Shown here in pieces: positions 42,708 through 52,956 of a stretch of 64,000 nt of DNA. The DNA lies in the NCBI RefSeq assembly GCF_014199415.1, contig NZ_JACIJN010000001.1, forward strand, positions 372,001 to 436,000, in the 5' to 3' direction. Source of the DNA: Sphingomonas endophytica. Its GTDB lineage: Bacteria > Pseudomonadota > Alphaproteobacteria > Sphingomonadales > Sphingomonadaceae. Positions within the stretch are counted from its first letter, which is position 1. Each line of letters begins with the position of its first letter. The position numbers and the translations under genes were made by a program. Under the pieces are notes generated by a model. The model had not been told where the DNA came from. It ran no database searches and worked only from the letters and a program-made list of their open reading frames with translations.

Positions 42708-44057
42708 ATGATCACGCTCGTCCACCACGATCTGCGTCCGCTCGCCGAGCGCGCACGCGACTTCGATCCCGACGGGCGCGTGCTGGCCGACTGTGCCGAG
42801 ATCGCCGCGATCCTCGACGCCGGCGACGCCTGGGCGGAGATCGCGCTGACCTTCTGGACGCATCTCGCCTCGCGCAACAACGTCCCTGCGGCCGTCCGCG
42901 AGCTGTCGCCGCCAGATCGCGAACGGCGGGTGCAGGTCGCGATGAACTACACCCGGCTGCGCTACCGCGCGCCGCTCAGCGTCGCGTGGCAGGAGATGGT
43001 CGTCACGCAGGTCGACGACTCGCAGGCGGCGGGCATCCCGCTCACTGCCCTGCTCTCCGGGCTGTCGGCGGCGCATTGCCGCGTCACCGAGCTGGTCGCC
43101 GCCGCGGTCGGCGACGACACGCCGCGGCTGCTGCGGCTCGGCAACGCCTTGCTGCGGATGGCGATGCTCGAATCGGATCTGCTCACGACCCAGCTCGGGG
43201 CGATCGGGGTGGCGCGGGCCCGCGCATTGCGCGCCGAGCACGCCGCCGCGTTCCGCACCCGCATCGGCAACGGTATCGATGCGATCGCCGCCCGCGGCCG
43301 GGTGGTGCGCGACCGCGCGCGCTCGACCGCCGGTGCCGCCAGCGGGATGATCGAGAAGACCAGCGAGGTCTCGGTCGCCGCCGAGCAATCCGCGCTGGCG
43401 ATGCGCGACGCCGCCTCGACCGCCGCCGGGCTCATCAACGCGATCGGCAGCGTCCAGCGCGACATGCAGGTCGCGACCCGGACGCTCACCGCCGCGACCG
43501 ATCAGGCGGACGGCGCCGTCGCCGCCTCGGCCGCGCTCGACGAGCACGCCAAATCGATCGAGTCGATCCTCGGGCTGATCCGCGACATCGCCGGCCAGAC
43601 CAACCTGCTCGCGCTGAACGCGACGATCGAGGCCGCGCGCGCCGGGGATGCCGGCCGCGGGTTCGCGGTGGTCGCGCAAGAGGTGAAGAGCCTCGCCAAC
43701 CAGACCGCGCGCGCAACCGACGACATCGCCGCCAAGATCGCCGCGATCCAGGCCGCGACCCGCGTCACCGTCGAAAAATCCGCCTCGATCCAAACCAGCA
43801 TCGAGCAGCTGCGCGGCGCCGCGGGGCATATCAACGACTCGATGTTCGAACAGGCGCGCACCGTCACTGCGATCACCGCCGCCGTCGACGAGACCGCGCT
43901 CACCGCCGACTCGATGTCGCATACGATCGCGGCGATCCGCGAAGGAACGCAGACCGTCGCCGGCGAGGTCGAGTCGCTCGGCCAGTCGTTCGAGATGATC
44001 GCGCAGCGCTTCGAGACGCTGCGTGCGGAAGCGGACGGCTTCGCCAACGTAGCCTGA
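42708..44057 (+). CDS. Soluble chemoreceptor, tandem paralogue
   Basis: A 449-aa paralogue of the preceding gene with a GGGGGG-rich ribosome site. The N-terminal helical sensor ([28 protein letters not shown]) has Asp where haem globins have the proximal His. Its MCP hairpin is nearly identical to the upstream copy, at DNA level too (42170-42397 against 43549-43776), while sensor domains differ strongly. It is 21 bases downstream and likely cotranscribed. The pair may form mixed dimers or arrays. Confidence 0.87.
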   Translation: MITLVHHDLRPLAERARDFDPDGRVLADCAEIAAILDAGDAWAEIALTFWTHLASRNNVPAAVRELSPPDRERRVQVAMNYTRLRYRAPLSVAWQEMVVTQVDDSQAAGIPLTALLSGLSAAHCRVTELVAAAVGDDTPRLLRLGNALLRMAMLESDLLTTQLGAIGVARARALRAEHAAAFRTRIGNGIDAIAARGRVVRDRARSTAGAASGMIEKTSEVSVAAEQSALAMRDAASTAAGLINAIGSVQRDMQVATRTLTAATDQADGAVAASAALDEHAKSIESILGLIRDIAGQTNLLALNATIEAARAGDAGRGFAVVAQEVKSLANQTARATDDIAAKIAAIQAATRVTVEKSASIQTSIEQLRGAAGHINDSMFEQARTVTAITAAVDETALTADSMSHTIAAIREGTQTVAGEVESLGQSFEMIAQRFETLRAEADGFANVA

Positions 44058-44085
44058 TCCGCGCGGCGTCGTTACAGACGGCGCC

Positions 44086-44784
44086 ATGACCAACATCCTC
44101 ATCACCGGCGCCAGCCGTGGCATCGGTGCCGCGATCGCCGAAACGCTGGCGACGATCCCCGACGTGGTGGTCGCCGGACAGGGCACCAGCAGCGGAATCG
44201 CCGCCGACTTCGCCGACCCCGCCGCCCCCGACGCGCTCTGGGCCGAGGCGCTCGAACGGCTCGATGGCCGCATCGACGTGCTCATCAACAACGCCGGAGT
44301 GTTCGAGGCCAATCCGCTCGACGGTGACGATGCCGACTGGCTGGCCGGCTGGGAGCGGACGCAGCGCATCAATCTCACCGCCGCCGCGCAGCTCTCGCGC
44401 CACGCCGTCCGCCACTGGCAGGGCAATGGCGGCGGGCGGCTGGTCAACGTCGCGAGCCGCGCCGCCTGGCGCGGCGACTCGCCCGCGCACTGGCATTATG
44501 CCGCCGCGAAGGCCGGGCTGGTCGCGATGACCAAGACGATCGCGCGCGGCTATGCCCGCGACAACATCCTCGCCTTCGCGATCTGTCCGGGCTTCACGAT
44601 GACCGGCATGGCCGACGACTATCTCGCCAGCCGCGGCGGCGAGAAACTGCTCGCCGACATCCCGCTCGGCCGTGTGGCGCAGCCGGCGGAGGTCGCGACG
44701 CTCGCGCGCTTCTGCGCGATCGACGCCCCGCCCTCGATGACCGGCGCAATCCTCGACATCAACGGAGCGAGCTATGTCCGCTGA
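44086..44784 (+). CDS. SDR family oxidoreductase
   Basis: A 232-aa short-chain dehydrogenase. GASRGIGAAIAE binds the dinucleotide, NNAG is conserved, and the catalytic set is Ser (NVASR), Tyr and Lys in YAAAK. The end GAILDINGASYVR is usual. Substrate unknown. It overlaps prmA by 11 bases. Confidence 0.92.
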   Translation: MTNILITGASRGIGAAIAETLATIPDVVVAGQGTSSGIAADFADPAAPDALWAEALERLDGRIDVLINNAGVFEANPLDGDDADWLAGWERTQRINLTAAAQLSRHAVRHWQGNGGGRLVNVASRAAWRGDSPAHWHYAAAKAGLVAMTKTIARGYARDNILAFAICPGFTMTGMADDYLASRGGEKLLADIPLGRVAQPAEVATLARFCAIDAPPSMTGAILDINGASYVR

Positions 44785-45718
44785 CATCGACAGCTGGCGC
44801 GTCACCTTGCCCTGCACCCGCGCCGAGGCCGAGGCGATCGACGCCGCCGACGACCTGACGATCGACGCGGTGCTGATGACCACCGAAGAGGTCGAGGACG
44901 ATCGCGAGCATTGGCGGCTCGACGCCTATTGCGAGCATGAGCCCGACGCCGCGATGCTTGCCGCGCTCACCGCGCTGGTGCCGAGTGCCGCCGGCACCGC
45001 GCCGACCGTCACGCCGCTGACCGCGCAGGACTGGGTGACGATGAGTCAGGCCGGGCTGGAGCCGATCCGCGAGGGCCGCTTTGTCGTCCACACCAGCGCG
45101 CATCCTGTCGACGCGCCCGAAGGTGGCCGCGCGTTCCTGATCGACGCGGGTCAGGCGTTCGGCACCGGGCACCACGCCACCACCTCGGGCTGCCTTGCGA
45201 TGCTCGACGGGCTTGCCGCACACCCCGTCACCAACGCGATCGATCTCGGCACCGGCACCGGGCTGCTCGCCTTCGCCGCCGCACATCTCTGGCCAACCGC
45301 ATCGGTCACCGCGACGGACATCGACCCCGCCGCGATCGACGTCACGCGCGAGAACATGGCGGCCAACCACGTCGACGGCATCGAGCTGATCGTCGCCGAC
45401 GGCGCGCTGTCGGAGGCGATCGCCGCGCGCGCGCCCTATGATTTGCTGATCGCCAACATCCTCGCCGGCCCGCTTATCTCGATGGCCCCGGAGGTCGCCG
45501 CGATCGCCGCACCGCACGCCGCGATCGTGCTCGCCGGCCTGCTGGAGACGCAGCGCGCCGAGGTCGAGCGCGCCTTTACCGCCTGCGGCTGCACCGTCGA
45601 GGCAGTCGATCGCCGCGGCGACTGGTCGATCCTGCGGCTCAGCGCCGGTGCCGAGCGCCACGTTCCGACCCGCCCGATCGACCCCAAGGGCCGCGACGGC
45701 TGGGCGCTCGATCTGTGA
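44774..45718 (+). CDS. prmA: Ribosomal protein L11 methyltransferase
   Basis: A 314-aa SAM enzyme that trimethylates ribosomal protein L11. GQAFGTGHHATTSGCLAML, DLGTGTGLLAFAAA (SAM motif I), ATDIDPAAI and LLIANILAGPL are typical of PrmA. It is coupled to the SDR gene by an 11-base overlap. The start MSADIDSWRVTL fits. Confidence 0.93.
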   Translation: MSADIDSWRVTLPCTRAEAEAIDAADDLTIDAVLMTTEEVEDDREHWRLDAYCEHEPDAAMLAALTALVPSAAGTAPTVTPLTAQDWVTMSQAGLEPIREGRFVVHTSAHPVDAPEGGRAFLIDAGQAFGTGHHATTSGCLAMLDGLAAHPVTNAIDLGTGTGLLAFAAAHLWPTASVTATDIDPAAIDVTRENMAANHVDGIELIVADGALSEAIAARAPYDLLIANILAGPLISMAPEVAAIAAPHAAIVLAGLLETQRAEVERAFTACGCTVEAVDRRGDWSILRLSAGAERHVPTRPIDPKGRDGWALDL

Positions 45719-45722
45719 CGCG

Positions 45723-46406
45723 GTGCCGCGCGCGTTGAGGCGGATCGCTACGATCGCCGCGCGCACGCTCGGCGGGCTCGCGGTCGTCGCCTTCGTCTAT
45801 CTGCTCGCCGGCACCGCGCTCTCGACGATCCCGCGCAACCGCGACTGGCAGCCCCCGATGACCGGCGGCGTGACGATCTGGATCGAGGACAATGGCGTCC
45901 ACACCGGCATCGTGATGCCCAAGGTCGCCGCCGGCATCGACTGGCGCGGCGACTTCCCCGCCGCGGATCTCCCTGACCCGCGCTTTGCCGCGAACGATCA
46001 TGTCGCGGTCGGCTGGGGCGAGCGCAACTTCTTTCTCGGCACCCCGACCTGGGCCGACGTGCGTCCCGCCACCGTGCTGCACGCGGCCGTCGGCAGCGAC
46101 GAAACGCTGCTCCATGTCGAGCACATCCCCCGCCCGCATGCGACGAAGGACGTGCGTACGGTCCTGCTCCGCCCCTCCGAATACCGACGCCTCGCCGCCG
46201 CGATCCGCGTCAGTCGCGCGGGCGGTAAAGCGATCCGCGGCTACGCCGGCTATGATATTTTCTACCCGGCGTCGGGCCGCTACGACGCGATCAGGACCTG
46301 CAACGCATGGACGGGGGACCGCCTCGCAAATGCCGGGGTGAAGATCGGCTGGTGGACGCCCTTCTCGGCATCGGTGATGCAGTGGTTCGAGCCCGCAACA
46401 AGCTAG
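45723..46406 (+). CDS. DUF2459 membrane-associated protein
   Basis: A 227-aa protein with an N-terminal hydrophobic helix (about 15-33) and a cysteine-peptidase-like body: VTIWIEDNGVHTGIVMP, VGWGERNFFLGTP, IFYPASGRYDAIRTCNAWTGDRL. These are DUF2459 (TIGR02117) features, the last holding Cys and Asn. Function unknown; the fold resembles NlpC-type enzymes. GTG start 4 bases after prmA. Confidence 0.85.
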   Translation: MPRALRRIATIAARTLGGLAVVAFVYLLAGTALSTIPRNRDWQPPMTGGVTIWIEDNGVHTGIVMPKVAAGIDWRGDFPAADLPDPRFAANDHVAVGWGERNFFLGTPTWADVRPATVLHAAVGSDETLLHVEHIPRPHATKDVRTVLLRPSEYRRLAAAIRVSRAGGKAIRGYAGYDIFYPASGRYDAIRTCNAWTGDRLANAGVKIGWWTPFSASVMQWFEPATS

Positions 46407-46424
46407 GCTTGATGAAAATACGCG

Positions 46425-46501
46425 GTGCTCCTGCGAACGCAGGAGCCGAGAGGATCGAGCGTTGTCCTGTGCGGCTCTGGGTTCCTGTGTTCGCAGGAAC
46501 A
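46425..46501. repeat. Inverted repeat, family E
   Basis: gtgctcctgcgaacgcaggag at the left and ttcctgtgttcgcaggaac at the right are inverted, separated by a core with gagccg and cggctc also inverted. Confidence 0.7.
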
Positions 46502-46541
46502 CGAAACGGCCGTGAACCACCCCGCAGGCAGACGACTAATC

Positions 46542-46618
46542 CGTCATTGCGAGCGTAGCCGAGCAATCCAGGGCGTCCTGACCCGGCCCTGGATTGCTTC
46601 GCCTCGCTCGCAATGACG
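46542..46618. repeat. Inverted repeat, family C
   Basis: cgtcattgcgagcgtagccg and the inverted gctcgcaatgacg flank gcaatccaggg and ccctggattgc, a full copy of family C. Confidence 0.85.
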
Positions 46619-46655
46619 TAAGGAGCCGGCATGACAGCCAGCCCCAAAGCACACC

Positions 46656-47012
46656 TCACCCGTTCGACGATCCGGTCTGGTTGGCCATCTCGCCCCGCGT
46701 CGCCGCCAGCGTCGGCGCCGGCCCGGTCGCCGGCCGCAGCCCTTCGCGTTCCGACGCCGGCACCGGCGCGGTCGGATCGGGACGGAACGCCTCGGGTGCG
46801 CGCGTCGAGCCGGGCGTCGGCGCGTCGGCGGCGAGATCCGGGGCGTCATGCTCGGCATTGCCGGTCGGCAGGAAGCGGTCGAGCCACCCCATCCCGAACG
46901 CCGCCCCCACGCCCGCGATCACCGCGCCGACCGCACTCGCCGCGACGATCGCCCGCGTCCGCCGGGCCTCCTGCGCCTTCACGGCGCGCGATTGCTGTTT
47001 CTTCTTGGTCAT
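46656..47012 (-). CDS. Hypothetical single-helix membrane protein
   Basis: A 118-aa protein. A basic head (MTKKKQQSRAVKAQEARRTR) precedes one membrane helix (about 22-41) and a long Pro/Ala/acidic tail. The charge pattern places the head in the cytoplasm. No family recognised. The next gene on the same strand ends 38 bases upstream. Confidence 0.72.
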   Translation of the reverse strand: MTKKKQQSRAVKAQEARRTRAIVAASAVGAVIAGVGAAFGMGWLDRFLPTGNAEHDAPDLAADAPTPGSTRAPEAFRPDPTAPVPASEREGLRPATGPAPTLAATRGEMANQTGSSNG

Positions 47013-47049
47013 GGCCGCTTCAACCCTCACCCGTGCATCCGCGTTCCCG

Positions 47050-47439
47050 TCACGCCAGCGCCGGCGCACGCAACGGCGACAGCTTGCCCGTCTCTTCGTC
47101 CAGCCCGCGCGCGGTCAGCACGTCCAGCGCGGTGGTCGCCGCGACGAACGCGATCGTGCCCCAGATCGCGCGATTGCGCGGCGAGCGGCGCGCAGCGAGC
47201 GCCAGCGCGCCCATGTCCATCGCATCGCCCGCGACGCGGTTCCACACCGTCGCCGACGCCGCCGGGCTCGCGAGGATGCTGAGGCCCGACACGACCTCGC
47301 GCACCCCGAAGCCGCGCACCACGCCGCGATGATCCTCGGCATCCAGCCGCCGCGCGATCCGGCGCGGCGCGAACAGTTCCGCCGCGCCCAGCGCCAGCGA
47401 GAACAGGCCGAGCCCGACACTCAAACCTTTGTAATTCAT
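47050..47439 (-). CDS. Hypothetical membrane protein
   Basis: A 129-aa protein with about three hydrophobic helices. LSVGLGLFSLALGAAELFAPRRIARRL and RGFGVREVVSGLSILASPA resemble the membrane part found before cyclase/dehydrase domains in other proteins, but no such domain follows. Function unknown. It is divergent from the pirin gene. Confidence 0.75.
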   Translation of the reverse strand: MNYKGLSVGLGLFSLALGAAELFAPRRIARRLDAEDHRGVVRGFGVREVVSGLSILASPAASATVWNRVAGDAMDMGALALAARRSPRNRAIWGTIAFVAATTALDVLTARGLDEETGKLSPLRAPALA

Positions 47440-47551
47440 ATCAATTCTCCGGTTTTACGCCGTCCGCCCGCCTCAACGGGCCCACGTTCCGGCCGGTTCC
47501 GCCCGCGTGACTTCGCTGCTAAGCGGCGGGAAACGCTGACGGAGGAAGCGC

Positions 47552-48454
47552 ATGTCGACCCGCGACGATCTGGTGCTGCAGACGCTGGAGCCCGCCACCC
47601 ACGACCTTGGCGGCTTCAAGGTCTATCGCACCTTGCCGCATCGCGAACGGACGATGGTCGGCCCGTTCCTGTTCTTCGACCAGATGGGGCCGGCGCATCT
47701 GCCGCCCGGCAACGGCGTCGACGTGCGCCCGCACCCGCATATCGGCCTGTCGACCGTCACCTATCTGTTCGAGGGCGCGTTCCAGCATCGCGACTCGCTC
47801 GGCAGCGACATCCGCATCACGCCCGGCGCGGTGAACCTGATGACCGCCGGCGCCGGGATCGTTCATTCGGAGCGCTCGCCCGACGACGTGCGCATCGACG
47901 GTCCGCGGCTCGACGGCATCCAGACGTGGCTTGCGCTCCCCGACGGGCAGGAGGATCGCGCCCCCGCCTTCGAGCATGTTGCCGCGGACAAGATGCCGGT
48001 CGTCGAGGCGCATGGCGCGACCGCGCGCGTCATCATGGGTTCGCTGTGGGGCGCGACCTCGCCGGTGACCGCCTATGCCGAGACGATCTACGCCGACATC
48101 GTGCTGGCGCCCGGCGCGGCGGTGCCGATCGACGATAGCACCGACGAGCGCGCGATCTATCTGGCCAGCGGCGAGGCGACGCTCGACGGCCTCGCGCTCG
48201 AACCGCAGCGACTTTACGTTCTACGCCCCGGCGTCGCCGCGACGCTCCACTCACAGGCGGGCGGCCGCGCGATGCTGGCGGGCGGCGCGGCATTCGCGAC
48301 CCCGCGGCATGTGTGGTGGAACTTCGTCCATTCCTCGCGCGACGCGATCCGCGAGGCCAAGCGCGCATGGAAGGCCGGCGAGTTCGCCAGCGTTCCCAAC
48401 GATAGCGAGTGGATCCCGCTGCCCGAGGTACCGAAAACCGTCAGCTATCCGTGA
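47552..48454 (+). CDS. Pirin family protein
   Basis: A 300-aa bicupin. The N-terminal cupin has the metal site HPHIGLSTVTYLFEG with the two His and Glu, and AGAGIVHSE. Pirins include quercetin 2,3-dioxygenases and regulators; which applies is unknown. The end overlaps a small convergent gene by 14 bases. Confidence 0.92.
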   Translation: MSTRDDLVLQTLEPATHDLGGFKVYRTLPHRERTMVGPFLFFDQMGPAHLPPGNGVDVRPHPHIGLSTVTYLFEGAFQHRDSLGSDIRITPGAVNLMTAGAGIVHSERSPDDVRIDGPRLDGIQTWLALPDGQEDRAPAFEHVAADKMPVVEAHGATARVIMGSLWGATSPVTAYAETIYADIVLAPGAAVPIDDSTDERAIYLASGEATLDGLALEPQRLYVLRPGVAATLHSQAGGRAMLAGGAAFATPRHVWWNFVHSSRDAIREAKRAWKAGEFASVPNDSEWIPLPEVPKTVSYP

Positions 48455-48620
48455 GCTTCGCGCCGTCGAGCAGCGCGTCCTTGCGCGCCCGCTCTGCGGC
48501 GTCGGCAGCCTTCTCCGCCTTGGTCCGCCCGAATGCGGCACGATTGGCGGCGGCCTGCGTCTCCTTCGCGGCGCGTGCTTTGGCCTTGCGCGCGTGTTTG
48601 AAGGAGACGATCTCACCCAT
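48441..48620 (-). CDS. DUF4169 small protein
   Basis: A 59-aa, very basic, Ala-rich protein: MGEIVSFKHARKAKARAAKE, then ANRAAFGRTKAEK and a C-terminal acidic/Leu end. This matches the DUF4169 pattern (I-x-x-(R/K)-x-ARKAKAR, NR-x-FGRTKAEK). It lies 2 bases after nusB and is probably cotranscribed. Its 3' end overlaps pirin on the other strand. Function unknown. Confidence 0.85.
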   Translation of the reverse strand: MGEIVSFKHARKAKARAAKETQAAANRAAFGRTKAEKAADAAERARKDALLDGAKLTDS

Positions 48621-48622
48621 CG

Positions 48623-49078
48623 TCAGGCGCGGACCTGCTTGCCGATCGCATCGAGCAGGCCGTTGACGAACCCCGCCTCACGCTTCTGATAGAAAGCGTG
48701 CGCGACATCGACATAGGAGCTGATCGCCGCCCCCACCGGCACGTCGGCGCGCGCCAGCAGTTCGTAGGTGCCCGCGCGCAGGATCGCCTTCATCGGCTTG
48801 TCTAGCCGCTCCAGCGTCCACCCGGCGCTCAGCTTGGCCTCCACCAGCGTGTCGATCTCGCCGGACCGCGCGGTGACGCCCTTCACCAGATCGTCGAAGA
48901 AGGTGACGTCAGCCTCGGCATATTCGACGTCCTCGATCGTCGCGCCCAGCCGATGCTGGTGGAATTCGTGGAGCAGCACGGGGATGGCGGTGCCCTCCAT
49001 CTCATGCTGATAGAGCGCCTGGACGGCGGCGAGGCGCGCGGCGGCGCGGGCCTTGGTACGAGCAGCGGTGCGGGACAT
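48623..49078 (-). CDS. nusB: Transcription antitermination factor NusB
   Basis: A 151-aa RNA-binding factor for rRNA antitermination. ARLAAVQALYQHEMEG, ERLDKPMKAILRAGTYEL and VDVAHAFYQKREAGFVNGLLDAIGK are conserved. The start MSRTAARTKARA is selected over 15 upstream residues. It leads DUF4169. Confidence 0.95.
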   Translation of the reverse strand: MSRTAARTKARAAARLAAVQALYQHEMEGTAIPVLLHEFHQHRLGATIEDVEYAEADVTFFDDLVKGVTARSGEIDTLVEAKLSAGWTLERLDKPMKAILRAGTYELLARADVPVGAAISSYVDVAHAFYQKREAGFVNGLLDAIGKQVRA

Positions 49079-49212
49079 AGGCCGCGCGCCATAGTCGCTT
49101 GGCGCGCGTTCGTCACCCCCCACCGCGCTTTGACCTCGATCAGCAAGTTTGTTCGCAACGCTCCGCCGGGCGCCTCGTTCGTCGCGGGTAACTTCACCCG
49201 AGGAGATGGCAC

Positions 49213-49728
49213 ATGGGCCTGTTCACCAAGGATATCGCGACGCTCGAGGACCTGTTCCTCCACCAGTTGCAGGATGTTTATTACGCCGAGCACCAGATCA
49301 CCAAGGCGCTGCCCAAGATGATCGACAAGGCCACCGCGCCCGAGCTGAAGAAGGGTTTCGAGACGCACCTGCGCGAGACCGAGGGTCAGATCGCGCGGCT
49401 GGAGCAGGTGTTCGAGGCACTCGACCAGAAGGCGAAGGCGGTCACCTGCCCGGCGATCGACGGCATCATCAAGGAGGCCAACGAGGTCGCGGGCGAGATC
49501 GCCGACAAGGCGGTGCTCGACGCCGCGCTGATCGCCTCGGCGCAGGCAGTCGAGCATTATGAGATCACCCGCTACGGCACGTTGATCGCCTGGGCGACGC
49601 AGCTCGGCCACGACAATGTCGTGTCGTTGCTGCAAGCGACGCTCGACGAGGAAAAGGCCACCGACGACAAGCTGACGACGCTGGCCGAGAAGAAGGTCAA
49701 CAGGAAAGCCGAACTCGCCAGCGCATAA
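49213..49728 (+). CDS. YciE/YciF ferritin-like protein (DUF892)
   Basis: A 171-aa four-helix protein. LEDLFLHQLQDVYYAEHQITKALP is the DUF892 signature; paired Glu/His residues (ETEGQIARLEQVFE, AVEHYEITRYGTL) fit a ferritin-like diiron site. Proteins of this kind are linked to stress and iron. It sits between nusB and hisD on the opposite strand. Confidence 0.92.
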   Translation: MGLFTKDIATLEDLFLHQLQDVYYAEHQITKALPKMIDKATAPELKKGFETHLRETEGQIARLEQVFEALDQKAKAVTCPAIDGIIKEANEVAGEIADKAVLDAALIASAQAVEHYEITRYGTLIAWATQLGHDNVVSLLQATLDEEKATDDKLTTLAEKKVNRKAELASA

Positions 49729-49736
49729 ACAACCTC

Positions 49737-49869
49737 CGTCGCCCCTGCGCAGGCAGGGGCCCATGTCTGTGAAGTCGGCCAGTCGGCCTGACACAAAGCG
49801 CGAAGCTGCTGTGTCAGCCCCATGATCAGGACGAAACAGTCATAGGCCCCTGCCTCCGCAGGGGCGACG
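49737..49869. repeat. Inverted repeat, family B
   Basis: Same arms (cgtcgcccctgcgcaggcag and inverse) and core words (gggcccatgtctgt, acagtcataggccc, tgtgtcag) as copies at 17328 and 20698. It separates the convergent DUF892 and hisD genes. Confidence 0.85.
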
Positions 49870-49873
49870 CGCG

Positions 49874-51169
49874 TTACCGGTTCGTCCGAATCCGCAACGC
49901 CACCGATTGCGCATGCGCCGGCAACCCCTCAGCGCGCGCCAGCGCGATCGTCGCCGGCCCCAACTCATTGAGCGCCGTTTCATCGAGCTGCAAAAAGCTG
50001 GTCCGCTTCATGAAATCGCTCACCCCCAGCCCACTCGCGAACCGCGCCCGCCGCCCGGTCGGCAGCACATGGTTCGGCCCCGCGACATAATCGCCGATCG
50101 CCTCCGGCGTATGCCGCCCGAGGAACGCCGACCCCGCGTGCCGCAACAGATCGAACAACGCCTGCGGATCGTCGCATGCCAGCTCGACATGCTCGGGCGC
50201 GAGCCGGTCGACCAGCGGCATCGCCGCCTCCAGCGACGGCACGATCACGATCGCGCCATTGTCCTCCCACGCCACCCGCGCCACCGCCTGCGTCGGCAAC
50301 GCCTGCAACTGCCGCTCGACCGCCTCGGCGACCCGATCGGCAAAGGCCGCATCGTCGGCGAACAGGATCGACTGCGTGGTCGTGTCATGCTCGGCCTGAC
50401 TCAGCAGGTCGGCGGCGATCCATTCGGGATCGTTCGCGCCATCGGCGACGACGACGATCTCGCTCGGCCCCGCGACCATGTCGATCCCGACCACCCCGTA
50501 GACCTGCCTTTTGGCCTCGGCGACCCATGCATTGCCCGGCCCGGTCACGACATCGACCCGCGCGATCCGCTCGGTCCCATAGGCCAGTGCCGCGACGGCC
50601 TGCGCGCCGCCGACCCGCCACACCTCGTCCGCCCCGACCAGATGCGCCGCGGCGAGCACCAGCGGATTCACCTCGCCATCCGGCGTCGGCGTCACCACCA
50701 CCAGCCGCTCGACCCCCGCGACCCGCGCCGGGATCGCGTTCATCAGCAAGGTCGAGGGATAGGCCGCACGCCCGCCCGGCACGTAGATGCCCGCCGCATC
50801 GACCGCGCGCCACCGCGCGCCGAGCCGCACGCCCGCCGCATCGGTATAGCTCACATCCTCGGGCCGCTGCTTTTCGTGATAGGCGCGGATGCGGGTCGCG
50901 GCGAGTTCCAGCGCCGCGCGCAACTCCGGCTCAAGCCCATCGAACGCCGCCGCGCACGCCGCCGCATCGACGCGCCACCCGGTCTCGTTCAGGTCGTGCC
51001 GGTCGAGCTTCTGCGTGAACGCGTGCAGCGCCGCATCGCCCTCGTCGCGCACCGCGCGCACGATCGTCGCCACGTCGCGCGCGACATCGCTCGCCGCCTC
51101 GCGCCGCGCATCGACCAATGTGTCGAAGCGCGTCGCGAAATCGCCGTCCTGCGTGTCGAGCCGGATCAT
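49874..51169 (-). CDS. hisD: Histidinol dehydrogenase
   Basis: A 431-aa enzyme for the last two steps of histidine synthesis. [65 protein letters not shown] and [10 protein letters not shown] with the zinc His are present. The start overlaps the hisG stop by 4 bases (hisG-hisD operon). Confidence 0.97.
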   Translation of the reverse strand: MIRLDTQDGDFATRFDTLVDARREAASDVARDVATIVRAVRDEGDAALHAFTQKLDRHDLNETGWRVDAAACAAAFDGLEPELRAALELAATRIRAYHEKQRPEDVSYTDAAGVRLGARWRAVDAAGIYVPGGRAAYPSTLLMNAIPARVAGVERLVVVTPTPDGEVNPLVLAAAHLVGADEVWRVGGAQAVAALAYGTERIARVDVVTGPGNAWVAEAKRQVYGVVGIDMVAGPSEIVVVADGANDPEWIAADLLSQAEHDTTTQSILFADDAAFADRVAEAVERQLQALPTQAVARVAWEDNGAIVIVPSLEAAMPLVDRLAPEHVELACDDPQALFDLLRHAGSAFLGRHTPEAIGDYVAGPNHVLPTGRRARFASGLGVSDFMKRTSFLQLDETALNELGPATIALARAEGLPAHAQSVALRIRTNR

Positions 51170-51831
51170 GCCGCCACCGCCGCGCGGAACGCCTCGACCA
51201 GCGGAAAGACATGCGCGCGCGTCTTCATCGCCGCGCGGTTGACGATCAGCCGCGCCGACACCTCCATGATCCGCTCCACCTCGACCAGTCCGTTTTCCTT
51301 GAGCGTCTTGCCCGACGATACCAGATCGACGATCCGGCTGGCGAGCCCCAAAGTCGGCGCCAGTTCCATCGCGCCGTTCAGCTTGATGCACTCGGCCTGC
51401 ACCCCGGCGCGCGCGAAATGCTGCGCGGTAACATGCGGATATTTGGTCGCGACCCGCACATGGCTCCACCCGCGCGGATCGTCATTCGCGGCCATGTCGG
51501 CGGGCTCGGCGATCGACAGCCGGCAATGGCCGATGTTCAGATCGACCGGTGCATACAGCTCGGCATAATCGAACTCGGCGAGCACGTCGGAGCCGACGAT
51601 CCCCAGCTGCGCCGCGCCATGCGCGACGAAGGTCGCGACGTCGAACGCGCGCACGCGGATCAGCTCGATCCCGTCGCGATCGGTGCGGAAGCGCAGCGCG
51701 CGGCTTTTCTCGTCGCCGAACGCCGGCTCGGGGACGATCCCGGCGCGCGCAAGCAGCGGCAGGGCTTCTTCGAGGATACGCCCCTTGGGAACGGCGATAA
51801 CGATCGGGTCGGGAATGGGCGGCTCGGACAT
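51166..51831 (-). CDS. hisG: ATP phosphoribosyltransferase, short form
   Basis: A 221-aa enzyme for the first step of histidine synthesis. [18 protein letters not shown] and [11 protein letters not shown] are conserved; the C-terminal regulatory domain of long HisG is missing, so it is the short form that normally needs HisZ. hisZ is not in the window. It starts the hisG-hisD pair. Confidence 0.95.
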   Translation of the reverse strand: MSEPPIPDPIVIAVPKGRILEEALPLLARAGIVPEPAFGDEKSRALRFRTDRDGIELIRVRAFDVATFVAHGAAQLGIVGSDVLAEFDYAELYAPVDLNIGHCRLSIAEPADMAANDDPRGWSHVRVATKYPHVTAQHFARAGVQAECIKLNGAMELAPTLGLASRIVDLVSSGKTLKENGLVEVERIMEVSARLIVNRAAMKTRAHVFPLVEAFRAAVAA

Positions 51832-51877
51832 GCGCGCGGCTTTACGAAGGCACCGCCGCGGGCGCAATGAGGCGCGC

Positions 51878-52939
51878 ATGGCAGACGAGTCGACCAATCG
51901 CGCCGCCTTCGAGGTACAGGCGCAATATTGCGACGCGATGGCCGCGCCGCAGACCGCCGCTTTGTGCCGCGCGCTCGCGCGGGTGCTGACCCGCGACACC
52001 GCGGTCGGCGCGCGGCTGCTCGACTGGCCGGGCGAGCCGGTCGCTGACGCGACCGTGCTGCGGATCGTCGGCGGCCTCCATGCGCTCGCCCGTCGGGGCG
52101 TCGCCGACCCCTTCGCCGCCGACGACGCGACGCTGGCGACGATTCTCGCTACGCACGATGCCGCGCTGCTGCCGTGGCTGGACGGCCCGCCGCAGACCAA
52201 CGAGGCGCAGCGCTCGGCGGGGCTGATGACCGGCCTGCTCCACGTCGCCGCCGCGCTTGGCTCGCGTATCGAGGTGCTGGAAATCGGCTCCAGCGCGGGG
52301 CTCAATCTATTGATCGACCGGATGCGCTTCGATCTGGGCGGGGTGCGCGTGGGGCCGCCCGAGTCGCCGCTTGCGATCGTCCCCGACTGGCGCGGCCCGC
52401 CGCCGCCCGCCGCACCGATCGCGATCGGCCGCACCCGCGGCGTCGACATCGCCCCCGTCGACGTCCGCGACCCGGCGCAGGCCGAGCGCCTCGCCGGCTA
52501 TGTCTGGGTCGACAACCACGAACGCCTCACCCGCCTCGCCACCGCGCTCGACATGGTCCGCGCGCGTCCGGTCGACCTGGTGCAGGGCGACGCCGCCGAC
52601 TGGGTCGAGGCACGCCTCGCCGAGCCGCAGGAGGAAGGCGTCGCGCGCGTGCTGATGCATTCGGTGGTCTGGCAGTATCTTCCGGCGTCCTCGCGCGAGC
52701 GCATCCGCGCCGCGATGGCCGACGCCGGCGCGCGCGCCACCGCGGAGCGCCCGCTCGGCTGGGTGATGATGGAGCCCAACCGCGACCTCCACCGCCACGA
52801 GGTGCGCGTGCAATATTGGCCCTCCAAGCAGCCGATGCAGCTGGTCGCGCTCACCCATGCGCATGGCGCGTGGGTCGAGGGGCTACCCGCGCCCTACGAA
52901 ACCCGCGACTATGTCATGCGCCGCGGCGCCTATGAGTGA
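51878..52939 (+). CDS. DUF2332 protein
   Basis: A 353-aa protein. [37 protein letters not shown] and [18 protein letters not shown] are features of DUF2332. A Rossmann-like SAM-binding glycine-rich segment ([10 protein letters not shown]) suggests a methyltransferase fold, but function is unknown. It is divergent from hisG by 46 bases. Confidence 0.88.
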   Translation: MADESTNRAAFEVQAQYCDAMAAPQTAALCRALARVLTRDTAVGARLLDWPGEPVADATVLRIVGGLHALARRGVADPFAADDATLATILATHDAALLPWLDGPPQTNEAQRSAGLMTGLLHVAAALGSRIEVLEIGSSAGLNLLIDRMRFDLGGVRVGPPESPLAIVPDWRGPPPPAAPIAIGRTRGVDIAPVDVRDPAQAERLAGYVWVDNHERLTRLATALDMVRARPVDLVQGDAADWVEARLAEPQEEGVARVLMHSVVWQYLPASSRERIRAAMADAGARATAERPLGWVMMEPNRDLHRHEVRVQYWPSKQPMQLVALTHAHGAWVEGLPAPYETRDYVMRRGAYE

Positions 52940-52956
52940 CGCCGTCCCGCCCGGAC

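Noticed and set aside
41265..44447. 1060-codon minus-strand ORF over the two receptors
   Set aside because: Antisense to two well-supported receptor genes; composition is that of a shadow frame (Gly/Arg/Asp/Val).
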